Positions 1-9,701 of a DNA stretch of 64,000 bases are shown in pieces. The translations under genes and the position numbers were made by a program. Where the stretch lies: NCBI RefSeq assembly GCF_001540865.1, contig NC_033626.1, positions 13,831,422 through 13,895,421 of the forward strand, read 5' to 3'. The notes under the pieces were generated by a model, which ran no database searches, was not told the DNA's origin, and saw nothing but the letters and a program-made list of their open reading frames with translations. The DNA is from Ananas comosus (taxonomy: Eukaryota; Streptophyta; Magnoliopsida; Poales; Bromeliaceae). The number at the start of each line of letters is the position of its first letter. The first letter of the stretch is position 1.

Positions 1-11
1 TATTCGAGCTC

Positions 12-2000
12 ATGAAGAAGCAGAAGCTCTTTCTTTCTCCTCCCACACTCTCTTCTCCTCTCCTCACCATTCTCCGCCTCATCTCCTCCCCCTTCACCAC
101 CACCTCCACCGCCATTGCCGCCGCCATTGCGAACTCCGAACGTTCTGAAGACGACGAAGCTTCGCTCTCCTCCCCGCTCGTCATCGCCGAAAACGACCTC
201 CTACGGGCGAGCCACAAGACCCAACACGGCCTCCACGTCCTCGACCTCGTCGACGCCGGAGCCCTCGAACCCACCTCCGTAATCTACTCCTCAATCATCA
301 AGAGGTGCACCCAACTGCAGAAGCTTAAGGCGGGTAAGATCGTTCATGCCCACTTCCTCAATTCGAGGCTCAAAGGCGACGTCTTTTTCCACAACTCCAT
401 CATCAACATGTATTGTAAATGCGGGAGCTTGGAGGACGCGCACAAGGCGTTCGACGAAATGCCCTCGAGAGATATGGTCTCATGGACGGCTCTGATCACT
501 GGATATGCTCAGAGTGATCGGCCGAGAGAGGCACTTGAGCTGTTCCCGAGAATGCTCAGGCTCGACCTTAGACCGAATGGGTTTACTTTCGCGAGCCTTT
601 TCAAGGCTTGCGGGGCCTTTTCTGATGATGAAACCGGTAAACAAATTCACGGAGTGTGTATAAAGTACGGTTGTGATCTAGATGTTTACGTGGGGAGTGC
701 CTTGCTGGATATGTATGCTCGCCACGGGAACATGAACGAAGCATGTTTGATCTTTGAGCATTTGGATTCCAAGAACGAGGTATCATGGAATGCTTTGATA
801 GCTGGTCATGCGAGAAAAGAAGATGCAGAAACTGCTCTTAAGCTGTTCTGCGACATGCAAAGGAATGGCTTTGGGGCAACCCATTTCACCTATTCGAGCA
901 TTTTTAGCGCCTGCGCGGGTATTGGCGCTCTAGAACAGGGGAAATGGGTTCATGCCCATATGGTGAAATCGGGGCAAAAGCTTACTGCCTTTGTCGGTAA
1001 CACTATTCTTGATATGTACGCCAAATCCGGGAGTATAGGCGATGCAAGGAAAGTGTTCGATCGATTGGATAAAAGAGACATTGTTTCTTGGAACTCCATG
1101 CTTACCGCATGCGCTCACCATGGGCTTGGTAAAGAAGCTGTTTCCATTTTTGAGGAGATGCGTAGGATTGGTATTCAGCCGAATCAGATCACTTTCCTCT
1201 GTGTTCTCACAGCTTGTAGCCATGGTGGGCTTTTGAGAGAGGGAAAGCACTATTTTGAGATGATGAAGAAATATAAGTTGGAACCGGAGGTCGAGCATTA
1301 CGTGACAATCGTTGATCTTCTCGGACGATCAGGATTTCTCGACCAAGCTCGTGATTTTATCAGGAAAATGCCAATAGAACCCAACGCTGCTGTTTGGGGA
1401 GCTCTTCTTGGGGCTTGTAGAATGCACAAGAATGCGGAATTGGGGCAATACGCGGCCGAGCGCGTCTTCAAACTGGACCCGAATGATGCGGGGCCCTGTG
1501 TGTTGTTGTATAATATTTATGCTACTGCTGGTAGGTGGAATAATGCAGCTAGAGTGAGAAAGATGATGAAAGAGAGAGGCATGAAGAAGGAGCCGGCGTG
1601 TAGTTGGGTCGAATTGGAAAATTCAGTCCACATGTTCGTAGCCAATGACGATTCACATCCAGAAATCAAAGAGATTTACACTATGTGGGAGCATATTAAT
1701 GGGAAAATAAAGGAAGCTGGGTATAAGCCGGATACTGAGTATGTGTTTTTACATGCTGATGAGCAGGAGAGAGAGGCGAAGTTACAGTATCATAGTGAGA
1801 AAATCGCTCTTGCATTTGCATTAACAAAGATGCCACGAGGGGCAACCATACGTATCATGAAGAATATAAGGATGTGCAGAGATTGCCATTCTGCGATTAA
1901 ATATGTTTCTAAGGTTATGGGGAGGGAGATAGTTGTGAGAGATACGAATCGGTTCCACCATTTTAGCAATGGTTCTTGTTCATGTAATGACTACTGGTGA
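12..2000 (+). CDS. DYW-type pentatricopeptide repeat protein, probably organellar
   Basis: Single-exon ORF of 662 codons, usual for plant PLS-class PPR genes. The N-terminus is rich in Ser, Thr, Leu and Pro with a late onset of acidic residues, which fits a mitochondrial or plastid transit peptide. From about residue 90 the protein is a run of 31-36 residue PPR units, each with recognisable pieces such as NSIINMYCKCGSLEDA and MVSWTALITGYAQ. The E/E+ region follows, then a DYW domain with the cytidine-deaminase-like signature HSEKIALAF, the CRDCH zinc motif and the C-terminal tripeptide DYW. Family knowledge: such proteins bind organellar RNA and carry out C-to-U editing. It resembles the Arabidopsis At3g24000 type from memory. 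The first ATG lies only 11 bases from the window edge, so a longer N-terminus upstream cannot be excluded. Target RNA is unknown. Confidence 0.95.
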   Translation: MKKQKLFLSPPTLSSPLLTILRLISSPFTTTSTAIAAAIANSERSEDDEASLSSPLVIAENDLLRASHKTQHGLHVLDLVDAGALEPTSVIYSSIIKRCTQLQKLKAGKIVHAHFLNSRLKGDVFFHNSIINMYCKCGSLEDAHKAFDEMPSRDMVSWTALITGYAQSDRPREALELFPRMLRLDLRPNGFTFASLFKACGAFSDDETGKQIHGVCIKYGCDLDVYVGSALLDMYARHGNMNEACLIFEHLDSKNEVSWNALIAGHARKEDAETALKLFCDMQRNGFGATHFTYSSIFSACAGIGALEQGKWVHAHMVKSGQKLTAFVGNTILDMYAKSGSIGDARKVFDRLDKRDIVSWNSMLTACAHHGLGKEAVSIFEEMRRIGIQPNQITFLCVLTACSHGGLLREGKHYFEMMKKYKLEPEVEHYVTIVDLLGRSGFLDQARDFIRKMPIEPNAAVWGALLGACRMHKNAELGQYAAERVFKLDPNDAGPCVLLYNIYATAGRWNNAARVRKMMKERGMKKEPACSWVELENSVHMFVANDDSHPEIKEIYTMWEHINGKIKEAGYKPDTEYVFLHADEQEREAKLQYHSEKIALAFALTKMPRGATIRIMKNIRMCRDCHSAIKYVSKVMGREIVVRDTNRFHHFSNGSCSCNDYW

Positions 2001-2874
2001 CCACCGGCATTCTATAGTATTCAAGTTCAGCAGAAACAAGAAGGATATGATAATTTTGATATTCTAAATGATGAAGAAAGTGAGGAGAGGTGAAGGCACA
2101 AAGATAAAGATTGTGTTCTGAATCGGGACATATATTTTTTTCCGGATGTTATTGCAAAGGGTGGGGATTCCTGGTACCTGTTTGCTTCATTGAATGTCTG
2201 TATGAATGGTGGAGAATTAATCGACTGGTGAACCGCTTATTTGAGTTATCGGAAAACGCATCAAGTGCTTATTTGAGAAGCTAAGCTCTTACGGCATTCA
2301 TCTGGTATGTTCTTTTCTTACACATCATAGTATTATCTGCTTAGCGGACCCTTTAGGATTGTCTGCTTGGTGAAACTTTTGAGAAACAAAATCGTCATCA
2401 AACTTTTCTGCAACTTCTTCAATTCTGTTGGCTATCTGCTTAATGGACCCTACTGAATGAAGCAGCTAGCTCGCCACCTTTTCTCAGGGAAAAAAAAAAC
2501 TTATTCTTCAATTTTTTTGGTTATCTCATTTGCATGACAATGTACTAATTCTATCTGATCTAACTATTAATGCAAACAATAGATAGACAGCTGGGATACT
2601 CTACTAGAAGATAACTAGAATGCTAAAAGGATCAATTTCCCCCAATACAAGCACTCGAAGAAGCTTAAACCTTTAGCCTCTCTCAAGAGCCTTAAATCTT
2701 GATACAACCTAAAGTCGTCATTTGTTTATCTGAATGCATTTATGAACTCTCTGAACATGCCCCTTCAAACATTGGATCCCTCTGGTCTCTCAGAAACACC
2801 TTGCTAGTAGTAAAAGCCGAAGCCAATCGAGCACAGCCGAGAACACTAGAATATGATGTGATGAAATGCTAATA

Positions 2875-2875
2875 N
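2875..2875. other. Single N beside a T homopolymer (assembly junction)
   Basis: One undetermined base immediately before a run of about 29 T. Similar lone Ns occur at 36417, 42539 and 51096, three of the four next to homopolymers, which suggests contig joins or failed gap closure rather than a true one-base ambiguity. Confidence 0.8.
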
Positions 2876-3582
2876 TTTTTTTTTTTTTTTTTTTTTTTTT
2901 TTTTGTTGCAGATGCTGAATATTTACAAATCCAGACTTCTCTCGGAGCATGCTCTTCGCATCTTTGTTAATTTGGGCTAAGCGGCTTCGGCACGAAGAAA
3001 GGTATTTCAGCTACCCTCCCTAATTCAACTATTTTCCATTTGATTTAGTGATTACCTCAATTGTGAAGATACCAGATTTCGAGGCAAAGAACATTAAAAC
3101 TGCAATATTCTTATATTTAAACTACAGTACCTGAACTTGGAATTATTATTGCGTGTGCGTTGTTCTTATACGATAAAAATTAGTAGTAACAATCGAAAAA
3201 AGTATTAGATTCAACCTGAATAAAAATAGTGATTGAAACCGAGCCCTAAGCAAGCCATGGAACATCAAAATGAGTGTCATTAGTGCCAACGACAAGAACA
3301 AGAGCAAGAGCTTCAAAATTCCAAGCATCTAGTAAGTAACGGCTTCCTGATTTTGCAGTCGAAAAAAACTATCAGTTGCCTCCAAAGCCTGCATGCTCCT
3401 CGCCGGAAACAGATTGCAGTGTGGGATTGAATCTCAAAGGAAGATAGATTGAGAGCTGTCGGACAGCCGATCACTGCCTACTCCTGGGCCAAAATGGGTG
3501 GGTTCTGCAACCCGTCTTCCAGTTATCCAAGTATATTACCACCCTCACCGCCGCGTATGCTGCCGCCATTGCCGCCGCCATG

Positions 3583-3614
3583 CAGATCCTCTGCACCTTC
3601 GCGCAGAGGATCTG
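3583..3614. repeat. Perfect 12-bp inverted repeat with 8-base loop
   Basis: The arms CAGATCCTCTGC and GCAGAGGATCTG are exact reverse complements separated by 8 bases. The repeat sits in the GC-rich island at 3490-3700 and could fold as a hairpin in RNA or DNA. No function is evident. Confidence 0.8.
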
Positions 3615-4749
3615 TACCACGCAGGAGGCATAGGAGGACACGACGACATCGTCGACGTCGACGACGTAGGGGAAAAGACAGAAGAGCAGGATGAGGAAGC
3701 TCGGAGCCATTCCTTAGTTTCCTTGGTTCTGCTCTGCTCACTGTTTCAGGCACTCAATGCTTCGCTAGTACAGAACAGATTACATAAGCATCAAGAGCCT
3801 TAAACGGTACTATTGTTGTTGTTGTTGTTTTTTCCCCTTCGATAAAATGTCTGAATGATATTGGAATTTTAAATTCAAAAGAGTCTAATTATTTTATGTT
3901 TTGTAATTTAAATTTATATTAAAAAAATAAACGAAGTGAATAATGCTATCTTTCTCTTAAAATAAAATATCAAAATTTCGATCTAACTTTTTTATTTTGA
4001 ATAAATTTAAGGACACTACTAACATTAGAAATTTGAAAAGTCACCAACTATTAATTATTAATAAAATCTGTAGTTAGACTTCTAACTTTCGAAGGGACTA
4101 TATTTGAGAAGGAAGTCTATTGTATAATATTTACAGCTCATTATTTATTCCTAGTTAATTATATTTTTCATTTTGAAAGAAAAATATAATAAAAATATTT
4201 CTCTAAAAATTATGATTAGATGAATGAATTCCAAAAAAGCTTTTTGATTGATTGGGCGTACCACATCAATAATATAAATATTGCTTTCTAAATTTTTTTA
4301 TATTTGAGGGGGAGTTTACATTGCTATTTCTTTGCTCTTATGAGCAGATTGATAGGAATTTTTTTTTTTAATTGATTTTAACCTTCATTAAACCTTGGAA
4401 GGAGAAAAGGTGACGGATAGAGATTGACCATCTAATATAATTTAACCGTTCTAGTAATCAGGAAGATAGGAAGGAGCAGCAGCTTTGGTAGTATACAGAT
4501 ATATGGATTGTAATAAGATCAAAACTAAAATTAATGAATTTTTTTTACCTCGGGAAAAAAAAAGCAGAGAAAAAGCCTCGCATGAGAATTTTATGAAAAA
4601 AAAAGAAAAAAAAAAATCTAACGAAAACAAGCCATGAGCCATCACAAGATAACTCAAAAAAGAGTTAACCTAGCGACCTTTCCAACTACCATCATCTCAA
4701 TCTCATCTCCACAGCAAAAGATGATTCAACATCTCCCACCATTTAAATC

Positions 4750-4774
4750 CACGTGTCAACTTCCATGCCACGTG
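4750..4774 (+). promoter_or_regulatory. Two G-box/ABRE cores upstream of the oleosin gene
   Basis: Two CACGTG palindromes start 19 bp apart (4750-4755 and 4769-4774), about 160-180 bp before the oleosin ATG. The first is within CCACGTGTC, a classic ABA-response form, and the second follows CATGC, a partial RY element. In plants, bZIP factors such as ABI5 bind such elements in seed storage and oil-body gene promoters, so seed/ABA control is a reasonable inference. Confidence 0.7.
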
Positions 4775-4931
4775 CCCTTCATTCATAGCGCACGCGTGCC
4801 AACTCCTCCTCCTTCCCCCTCTTTCCTCTGATATACAGTGTACACCCTCTCCTCCTCTCCCTCACACTGCCACACGTAGCCGTTACTTCCTATTAAAAAC
4901 ACACTCATAACAAGTACCAAATCATAAAAGT

Positions 4932-5384
4932 ATGGACGATCCACGCACCAGTGACGGCACCACCGTCCTATACGCCTCTCTCCCTGCCCTCGCCATCGCA
5001 GGCCCATTACTCAGCCTAATGGGCTTCACTCTCTTAACATCTCTCGCGCTCCTCCTCGTGGCCGCCCCTTTGCAGATCCTATTCAGCCCGATCCTACTCC
5101 CCGCCGGCTTCGTGGTTGCGGCTGCGGTGGTGGCGTTCGGCACCGCAGGAGCCATGGGCTTAGGCGGGCTTTGGGCTCTGAATTGGGCTTTCGGTTACGC
5201 AACCCGTGGGCCTGCCGACAGGGCCGGGCCCACTAAAGTGGCGGGACCGGCTACGGAGACGCTGACCGAGTCGGGGCAGAGGGTGAAGGAACGAGCGCAG
5301 GATTTTGGTGGCTATTTGCAGTATAAGGTCGACGTCCTCCCACCGGAGAACGCACCGCGCAAAGAGAACATTAACGAGACTTAA
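4932..5384 (+). CDS. Oleosin, oil-body structural protein
   Basis: Intronless ORF of 150 residues. A short polar N-terminus (residues 1-13) is followed by an unbroken hydrophobic stretch of about 70 residues. Its centre holds the oleosin proline knot P-x5-S-P-x3-P at residues 46-57, seen as PLQILFSPILLP. The C-terminal 60 residues are polar and include an amphipathic segment. Family knowledge: oleosins coat triacylglycerol droplets, with the hydrophobic hairpin inserted into the oil core and the ends on the surface, and prevent coalescence in seeds and pollen. The start is the first ATG after the G-box promoter and no in-frame upstream ATG exists. The short N-terminus suggests a low-molecular-weight type, but the subclass is not certain. 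Confidence 0.95.
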   Translation: MDDPRTSDGTTVLYASLPALAIAGPLLSLMGFTLLTSLALLLVAAPLQILFSPILLPAGFVVAAAVVAFGTAGAMGLGGLWALNWAFGYATRGPADRAGPTKVAGPATETLTESGQRVKERAQDFGGYLQYKVDVLPPENAPRKENINET

Positions 5385-6754
5385 TTTGCAGTGATAGAGA
5401 GGAGAGGAGTTTATCTACTTAGATATTATATATCATGTGTCTGTCTCATATGTATATATGAATGTTATTTCTTCTTCTTGCTATTCTTTTGCTGTTTGTT
5501 TATTACTGTTTCTTTCTTTTCTCTCGCAATTTGACCCTAATAAACCCTACGTTGACGTAGCAACTTCAAGCCTAAAGCCCTATACAATCTCCCCCTTACT
5601 AAAATTAGAAAATTCCAAAACAACCGAACATTGACCTAAAACCGTGTCCAATTAATACGAGCCCATGCACCCGGTCAAAATCAAAAGAATTGTATATCAC
5701 TCCCTCCCTGCTTCGAATGGAATTATTTTTGGTTAACATAACCGCCCACACCCTGGCCCCTTCGCCCACAATCGTTACGGACGGACCCGACCTAAAGTTG
5801 TCACGCCACGGAAACACAGGTGGGCTCGCTCACTCCGCAACAGCTTTAGCCTTACGTGTTCCCTCACTATCTCCACGCACGCACCACCACCCTTTTTTAT
5901 GTTACTTACTTATTAATTAACTTAATTTTTTATTTAATTAATTTGAGATTGGTTTGGTATTTTATGATGTCCCTTACCCTTCGCGCCAGTTTTGGTTGGT
6001 CATGCAACACCTATTCGCAACTTTCTCGTTTCTATTTGCCGCGTGTTTGCGGCTATGCATTTATCCAACCCCTCCTCGTTTCTAGTGCACCTGCGTAACA
6101 CTTCAAATTCCTATTTTAATTTTTTTCTTTGTCTTATTATTAGAATAATAATAATAATTTTTACTTACATGTATCTTATTCTGCAGAAACCGTCTTACTA
6201 TTTATTATTTTATTAAAGCTACTCTTTATTTACTAATAAACTTTAAACAAATTTGATAGTTAAAAGAGATATTCCTTTATTAATTCAGTTGTGGACTAAA
6301 TGTTGATTAAGAGTTAATGAACGTTTATATTTATATGGTGCTCCGCGAGACACCACACCGGGGCTTTCGAAGGCATAGCCCGTTCCGCCCTCGTTGCCCC
6401 CGTGGCGCCGATCACGCGATACGGCATCTCCTCCTACGTGAATTGACGATTTTACCCTCGCCCATCTCCTACCCTTGAGTGCTATTTCCGGTCCTGGCCA
6501 GGGTCGAAAAGGGAAATCAGGCGTGCAGAAACGGAGCTCAGTGGGAAAAATTAGACGGTGCATTCCATGGATGAGAGAACTCGTCCCCATAAATCCCCAA
6601 CCCCTCCCCAAAGCGTCCGCATAAAAGGAAAGGCAAAGCGGGGGAGGGAGTGAGGAAGAGCGTGTGTGTCGTTGAGACGGTTTCGGGTTCTCTCCCTCTG
6701 AGCCTCTGAGGCTCGCGTGGCGTACGAGCAATCCCTTTGAGCTCTCCCCACACC

Positions 6755-6756
<2 letters not shown>
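5385..6756. other. Intergenic DNA: oleosin 3' region and upstream region of the next gene
   Basis: AT-rich 3' flank to about 6300, then more GC-rich sequence from 6340 to 6750 leading into the promoter of the gene at 7075. Several frames are open across the GC-rich part on the minus strand, but they share no recognisable domain and are interrupted by the GA/CT microsatellite. No gene called. Confidence 0.6.

Positions 6757-6810
<54 letters not shown>
6757..6810. repeat. (CT)27 microsatellite
   Basis: Uninterrupted CT dinucleotide run immediately upstream of a TATA-rich stretch. CT/GA tracts at plant transcription starts are common and can be bound by BPC/GAGA-type factors. It is likely polymorphic in length. 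Confidence 0.95.
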
Positions 6811-6812
<2 letters not shown>

Positions 6813-6814
<2 letters not shown>

Positions 6815-6832
6815 ATATATATAAATATATAC
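6813..6832 (+). promoter_or_regulatory. TATA-box region of the gene at 7075
   Basis: TATATATATAAATATATA lies about 250 bp before the ATG at 7075, directly after the CT tract. A possible 5'-UTR intron follows: a GAAG/GTAAGG donor near 6925 and an AG just before GTAATGG near 7070. Transcription start is inferred, not shown. Confidence 0.5.
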
Positions 6833-7074
6833 ATACACCATACATACCCCACAACAACAACCTCTCCCTCCCCTTTTCTCAACGAGGCATTAGATCAAAC
6901 ACATTCGCAGCAGCATCGGATCGAAGGTAAGGTTGGAATCGAGATTTTTCCTTAGCTTTCTAACGGTGCTCTTTTCGATCGATTTCGCTCGCGGATCGAT
7001 TAATCGATCGATCTGCGCGTGGTACGATTCGATCGGGGGATTAGACCTAATCGGTACTTGCGCTGTGAAAGGTA

Positions 7075-7566
7075 ATGGATCGAGAGAACAAGAAGAGAGG
7101 GAGGAAGGAGAAGGAGGAGGAGTACCCGGCGAGGAAGGAGGAGGCGACGAAGGCGAGGAAGAAGAAGAAGCAGCAGCAGCAGCAGCAGCAGCAGCGCGGG
7201 GGATCGAACGCGGCGGCGATCGAGGAGGAGGAGGAGAAGGGGTGCGTTTTTGAGGCCTCAGCGGTGGAGGACACGTGTCGGCCGCGCGGGGTGTTCGAGT
7301 TCCCGTGGGACGACCACTGCGGGGAAGCGCTGGACGGCTCTGATCTGCAGGACGTGTTCTTCTCCTCCCTCGTGGACGGCCGATCCGCCGCCATCGGCGT
7401 CCCCGGCGACCGCCTCTCGCCGCCCACCACCAGCCCCATCGCGCTCCCCGACGAGGCCTCCCAGCCGTCCGATGCGGATGGGGACGCGGACGGCGTGGAT
7501 TGCATCTGGAGCACCGTGCTCCGCGAGCCCCTCGCCGTCGTGTGCACCCGAGGGTTCCGCGCATGA
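7075..7566 (+). CDS. Hypothetical GC-rich protein with Lys/Gln-rich N-terminus
   Basis: ORF of 163 residues. Residues 1-40 are very basic (KK, RK, EEE and an eight-Gln tract encoded by CAG repeats), which could work as a nuclear localisation signal. Residues about 68-100 contain the better-conserved-looking core FEFPWDDHCGEAL followed by DLQDVFFSSLVDGR. The tail is acidic (DADGDADGVD) and ends in GFRA. GC content and third-position G/C are far higher than in the flanks, typical of a monocot coding first exon. The upstream CT tract, TATA region and a plausible 5'-UTR intron support transcription. I do not recognise the family and assign no function. The ORF stops cleanly with TGA, and AT-rich DNA follows. 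Confidence 0.7.
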   Translation: MDRENKKRGRKEKEEEYPARKEEATKARKKKKQQQQQQQQRGGSNAAAIEEEEEKGCVFEASAVEDTCRPRGVFEFPWDDHCGEALDGSDLQDVFFSSLVDGRSAAIGVPGDRLSPPTTSPIALPDEASQPSDADGDADGVDCIWSTVLREPLAVVCTRGFRA

Positions 7567-8722
7567 GCGAATCATGAACGAGAGGGTAAAAAAGTCAAAT
7601 CGTAAAAATGTCGTAATTGCCTTTTTTTTTTTTGTTTGTTTCCCTTTTCAACTTTTTATCCTTTTTGTGTGACAAATTAGTGAAGTTTAACCGTTTTAGA
7701 TGTTTATTATAGACAGTGATATTAACTGGTAAAAGTTTGAACTGCTTTTTTAGGGGGGAAAAGAATATTTGAATTTTGAAAGAGAGAGGTTAATTTGTTG
7801 CATGGAATAGTTTATATAACTTGTTTTCAGTTTTATTATCGTATAAACTATATGGATTTGATTTAATTGCTAGTTGCTGCATGTAAAATACTCGTACTCA
7901 TTCAAATTAAGCATATGAGAAACTAATTTTTTTTTAATTTAAATTGCAAATGCTATGCTGTCATATTTTTGAATATGACGTACATTATCCAGTGGTTATG
8001 CTCATTTAATTATATGATACATATGAATAAAGTTTTAAAAATTCTACGTGCATGCGAAGGAACAAGCTCCAATGCTTATTTCTAGAGATTGTATATTTGA
8101 GCATAACATGTAAAAAGTTTATTTTTAGAAAATTTTAATCTTTCGAATAATCAGTTATTTCATTACCGCTTTATTAGCAAGCTTTGAATAGCACGTAGTT
8201 TTATAAACTTTATTCACCTTTTCGGAGTAATAATTAATATGATCAATTGCAACATGTATCGCCATCTGAGTAATTAAGTCCATGAACTCTTTTTTTTATT
8301 TATAAAAAGCCCGTGGACCAGATATATTTGATAGGAAGCAACCATTAATTGAGCCCGAATTTGCGACTAGTTGCGTACTGCATGTAGGATTTAAAGCCTT
8401 GAAAAGAATCCTTTGCTTGATTGAGAAAACTCTACATGCGCTCTTCATATATATATATATATATATTTTTTTAAGAGAGAGCATATTCTGAGTAATTTTT
8501 TATATTGCCATAAAAAATATATTATATTTAGTCATAATTTGAATTTCTTTGCTCTGGATATGCCATTTTTTGGGAGTTAAATTAGGGAGATCTACAATCT
8601 AGAGCGTGAAAAACATTGAATTTGACAACCCACTCGCTTCATTTTTCTAAAAAAACTCAAATTTGGGTCTTTCCTTTCTAGAGCTGAAAAGCTTTTTAAC
8701 CTATTTAGAAGCTGCTACTTTT

Positions 8723-8778
<56 letters not shown>

Positions 8779-9493
8779 GCTTAATGGCTATCGACGGCTT
8801 TCCAGGCTAAATAAACTATATATTTTTTTGAAAAAGAGGCATTACAAACACTAATTCTATAATGTAGAGGCCACTTCTGCTTCTGTCTCAAAATATCTTT
8901 CACCGTGGCCTATAAATTAGCCATGAACTCAAAATTTGGAGGCTAGAATTTCTCTTCACTGATTCTAATTGAAGTTGACACTTACTTGTGCTTTTTTAAA
9001 AATCCAAATTTAACTGAATACGAAAAGTCACTTACAAAAACGAAATCCATTAACTTCTATAAAGAAAATCGTTTTTTCGCATTTTATTGAGAGGGCCCAC
9101 TTTTCTATTTTTGCATTTTAAGCTTCCTTTATAAATTTTAGGATTCAGTTTGATAGCTTTCGAGTGATCAATGCTCCGTTTCCCAACTACAACTTCATAA
9201 TTCCAATAACCCAACTAATTATTATTATTTTAAATCTAGCATGACGTGTCATCTATTACTGGCCGGTGCTATATATTAATATTAAATGTATATATATAAA
9301 AAGAAAATCACAGAGAGAGATGCACCACCACCGTCAACGTGTCGTACGATTGGTCCGCTCGCTTTGCGTAACCGCTCCACGCGAAAATGCTGAGCAAACT
9401 CATTTTAATCCCTCAATGGCAAACTTGTTATTTTCCCTTAAATAAAGCCTAGAAAAGTAAAAGAGAAAGAAAAAAGAAAGAGCGGGAGAGAGA
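7567..9493. other. AT-rich intergenic DNA
   Basis: No coding capacity beyond random short frames. It contains a short AT run near 8448-8466, the long T homopolymer at 8725-8777 and the promoter region of the GAUT gene after about 9250. Confidence 0.7.
8725..8777. repeat. 53-base T homopolymer
   Basis: Uninterrupted run of T. On the minus strand this would read as poly-A, so it could be the tail of a retroposed copy, but no recognisable element body or target duplication was found next to it. Length is unreliable in most sequencing data. Confidence 0.85.
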
Positions 9494-9514
9494 TAGAGAG
9501 AGAGAGAGAGAGAG
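9494..9514. repeat. GA microsatellite in the GAUT 5' region
   Basis: GA dinucleotide run about 190 bp before the GAUT ATG, within purine-rich probable 5'-UTR sequence. Confidence 0.8.
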
Positions 9515-9701
9515 GGGTTCGTAGCGAGGCCACCGAGCTCTCTCCCTCTCTCGTTTCTAACACCATCGTCCATCGATAGAACACTCGAGAACTCCTCCAC
9601 TCTCTTCTTCTCTCTACCCTAAGCGGTTTTGAAAGGGGGGAAAGCTGTTTTCCGGCGGGCGGAGGCGGAGCGAGTGAGCTGTTTCCGGCGAGCGATCGGA
9701 G

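Larger units (their letters stand above)
2001..4740. other. Intergenic DNA with PPR 3' region and a GC-rich island
   Basis: No convincing gene. The first few hundred bases are presumably the 3' UTR of the PPR gene. At 2875 there is a single N followed by a T run. A GC-rich patch at about 3490-3700 has several overlapping open frames on both strands and a perfect 12-bp inverted repeat, but no frame resembles a protein family I know. From 3800 to 4620 the DNA is AT-rich. Confidence 0.6.

Noticed and set aside
930..1298. Minus-strand frame of 122 codons opposite the PPR gene
   Set aside because: It lies wholly inside the strongly supported DYW PPR coding region and resembles no family.
6890..7564. 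Minus-strand frame of 224 codons, Arg/Pro/Ser-rich
   Set aside because: It is a shadow of the GC-rich gene on + at 7075; the translated sequence is low-complexity and changes character at the gene edges.
8663..8854. Poly-Phe frame of 63 codons
   Set aside because: Created by translating the 53-base T homopolymer.
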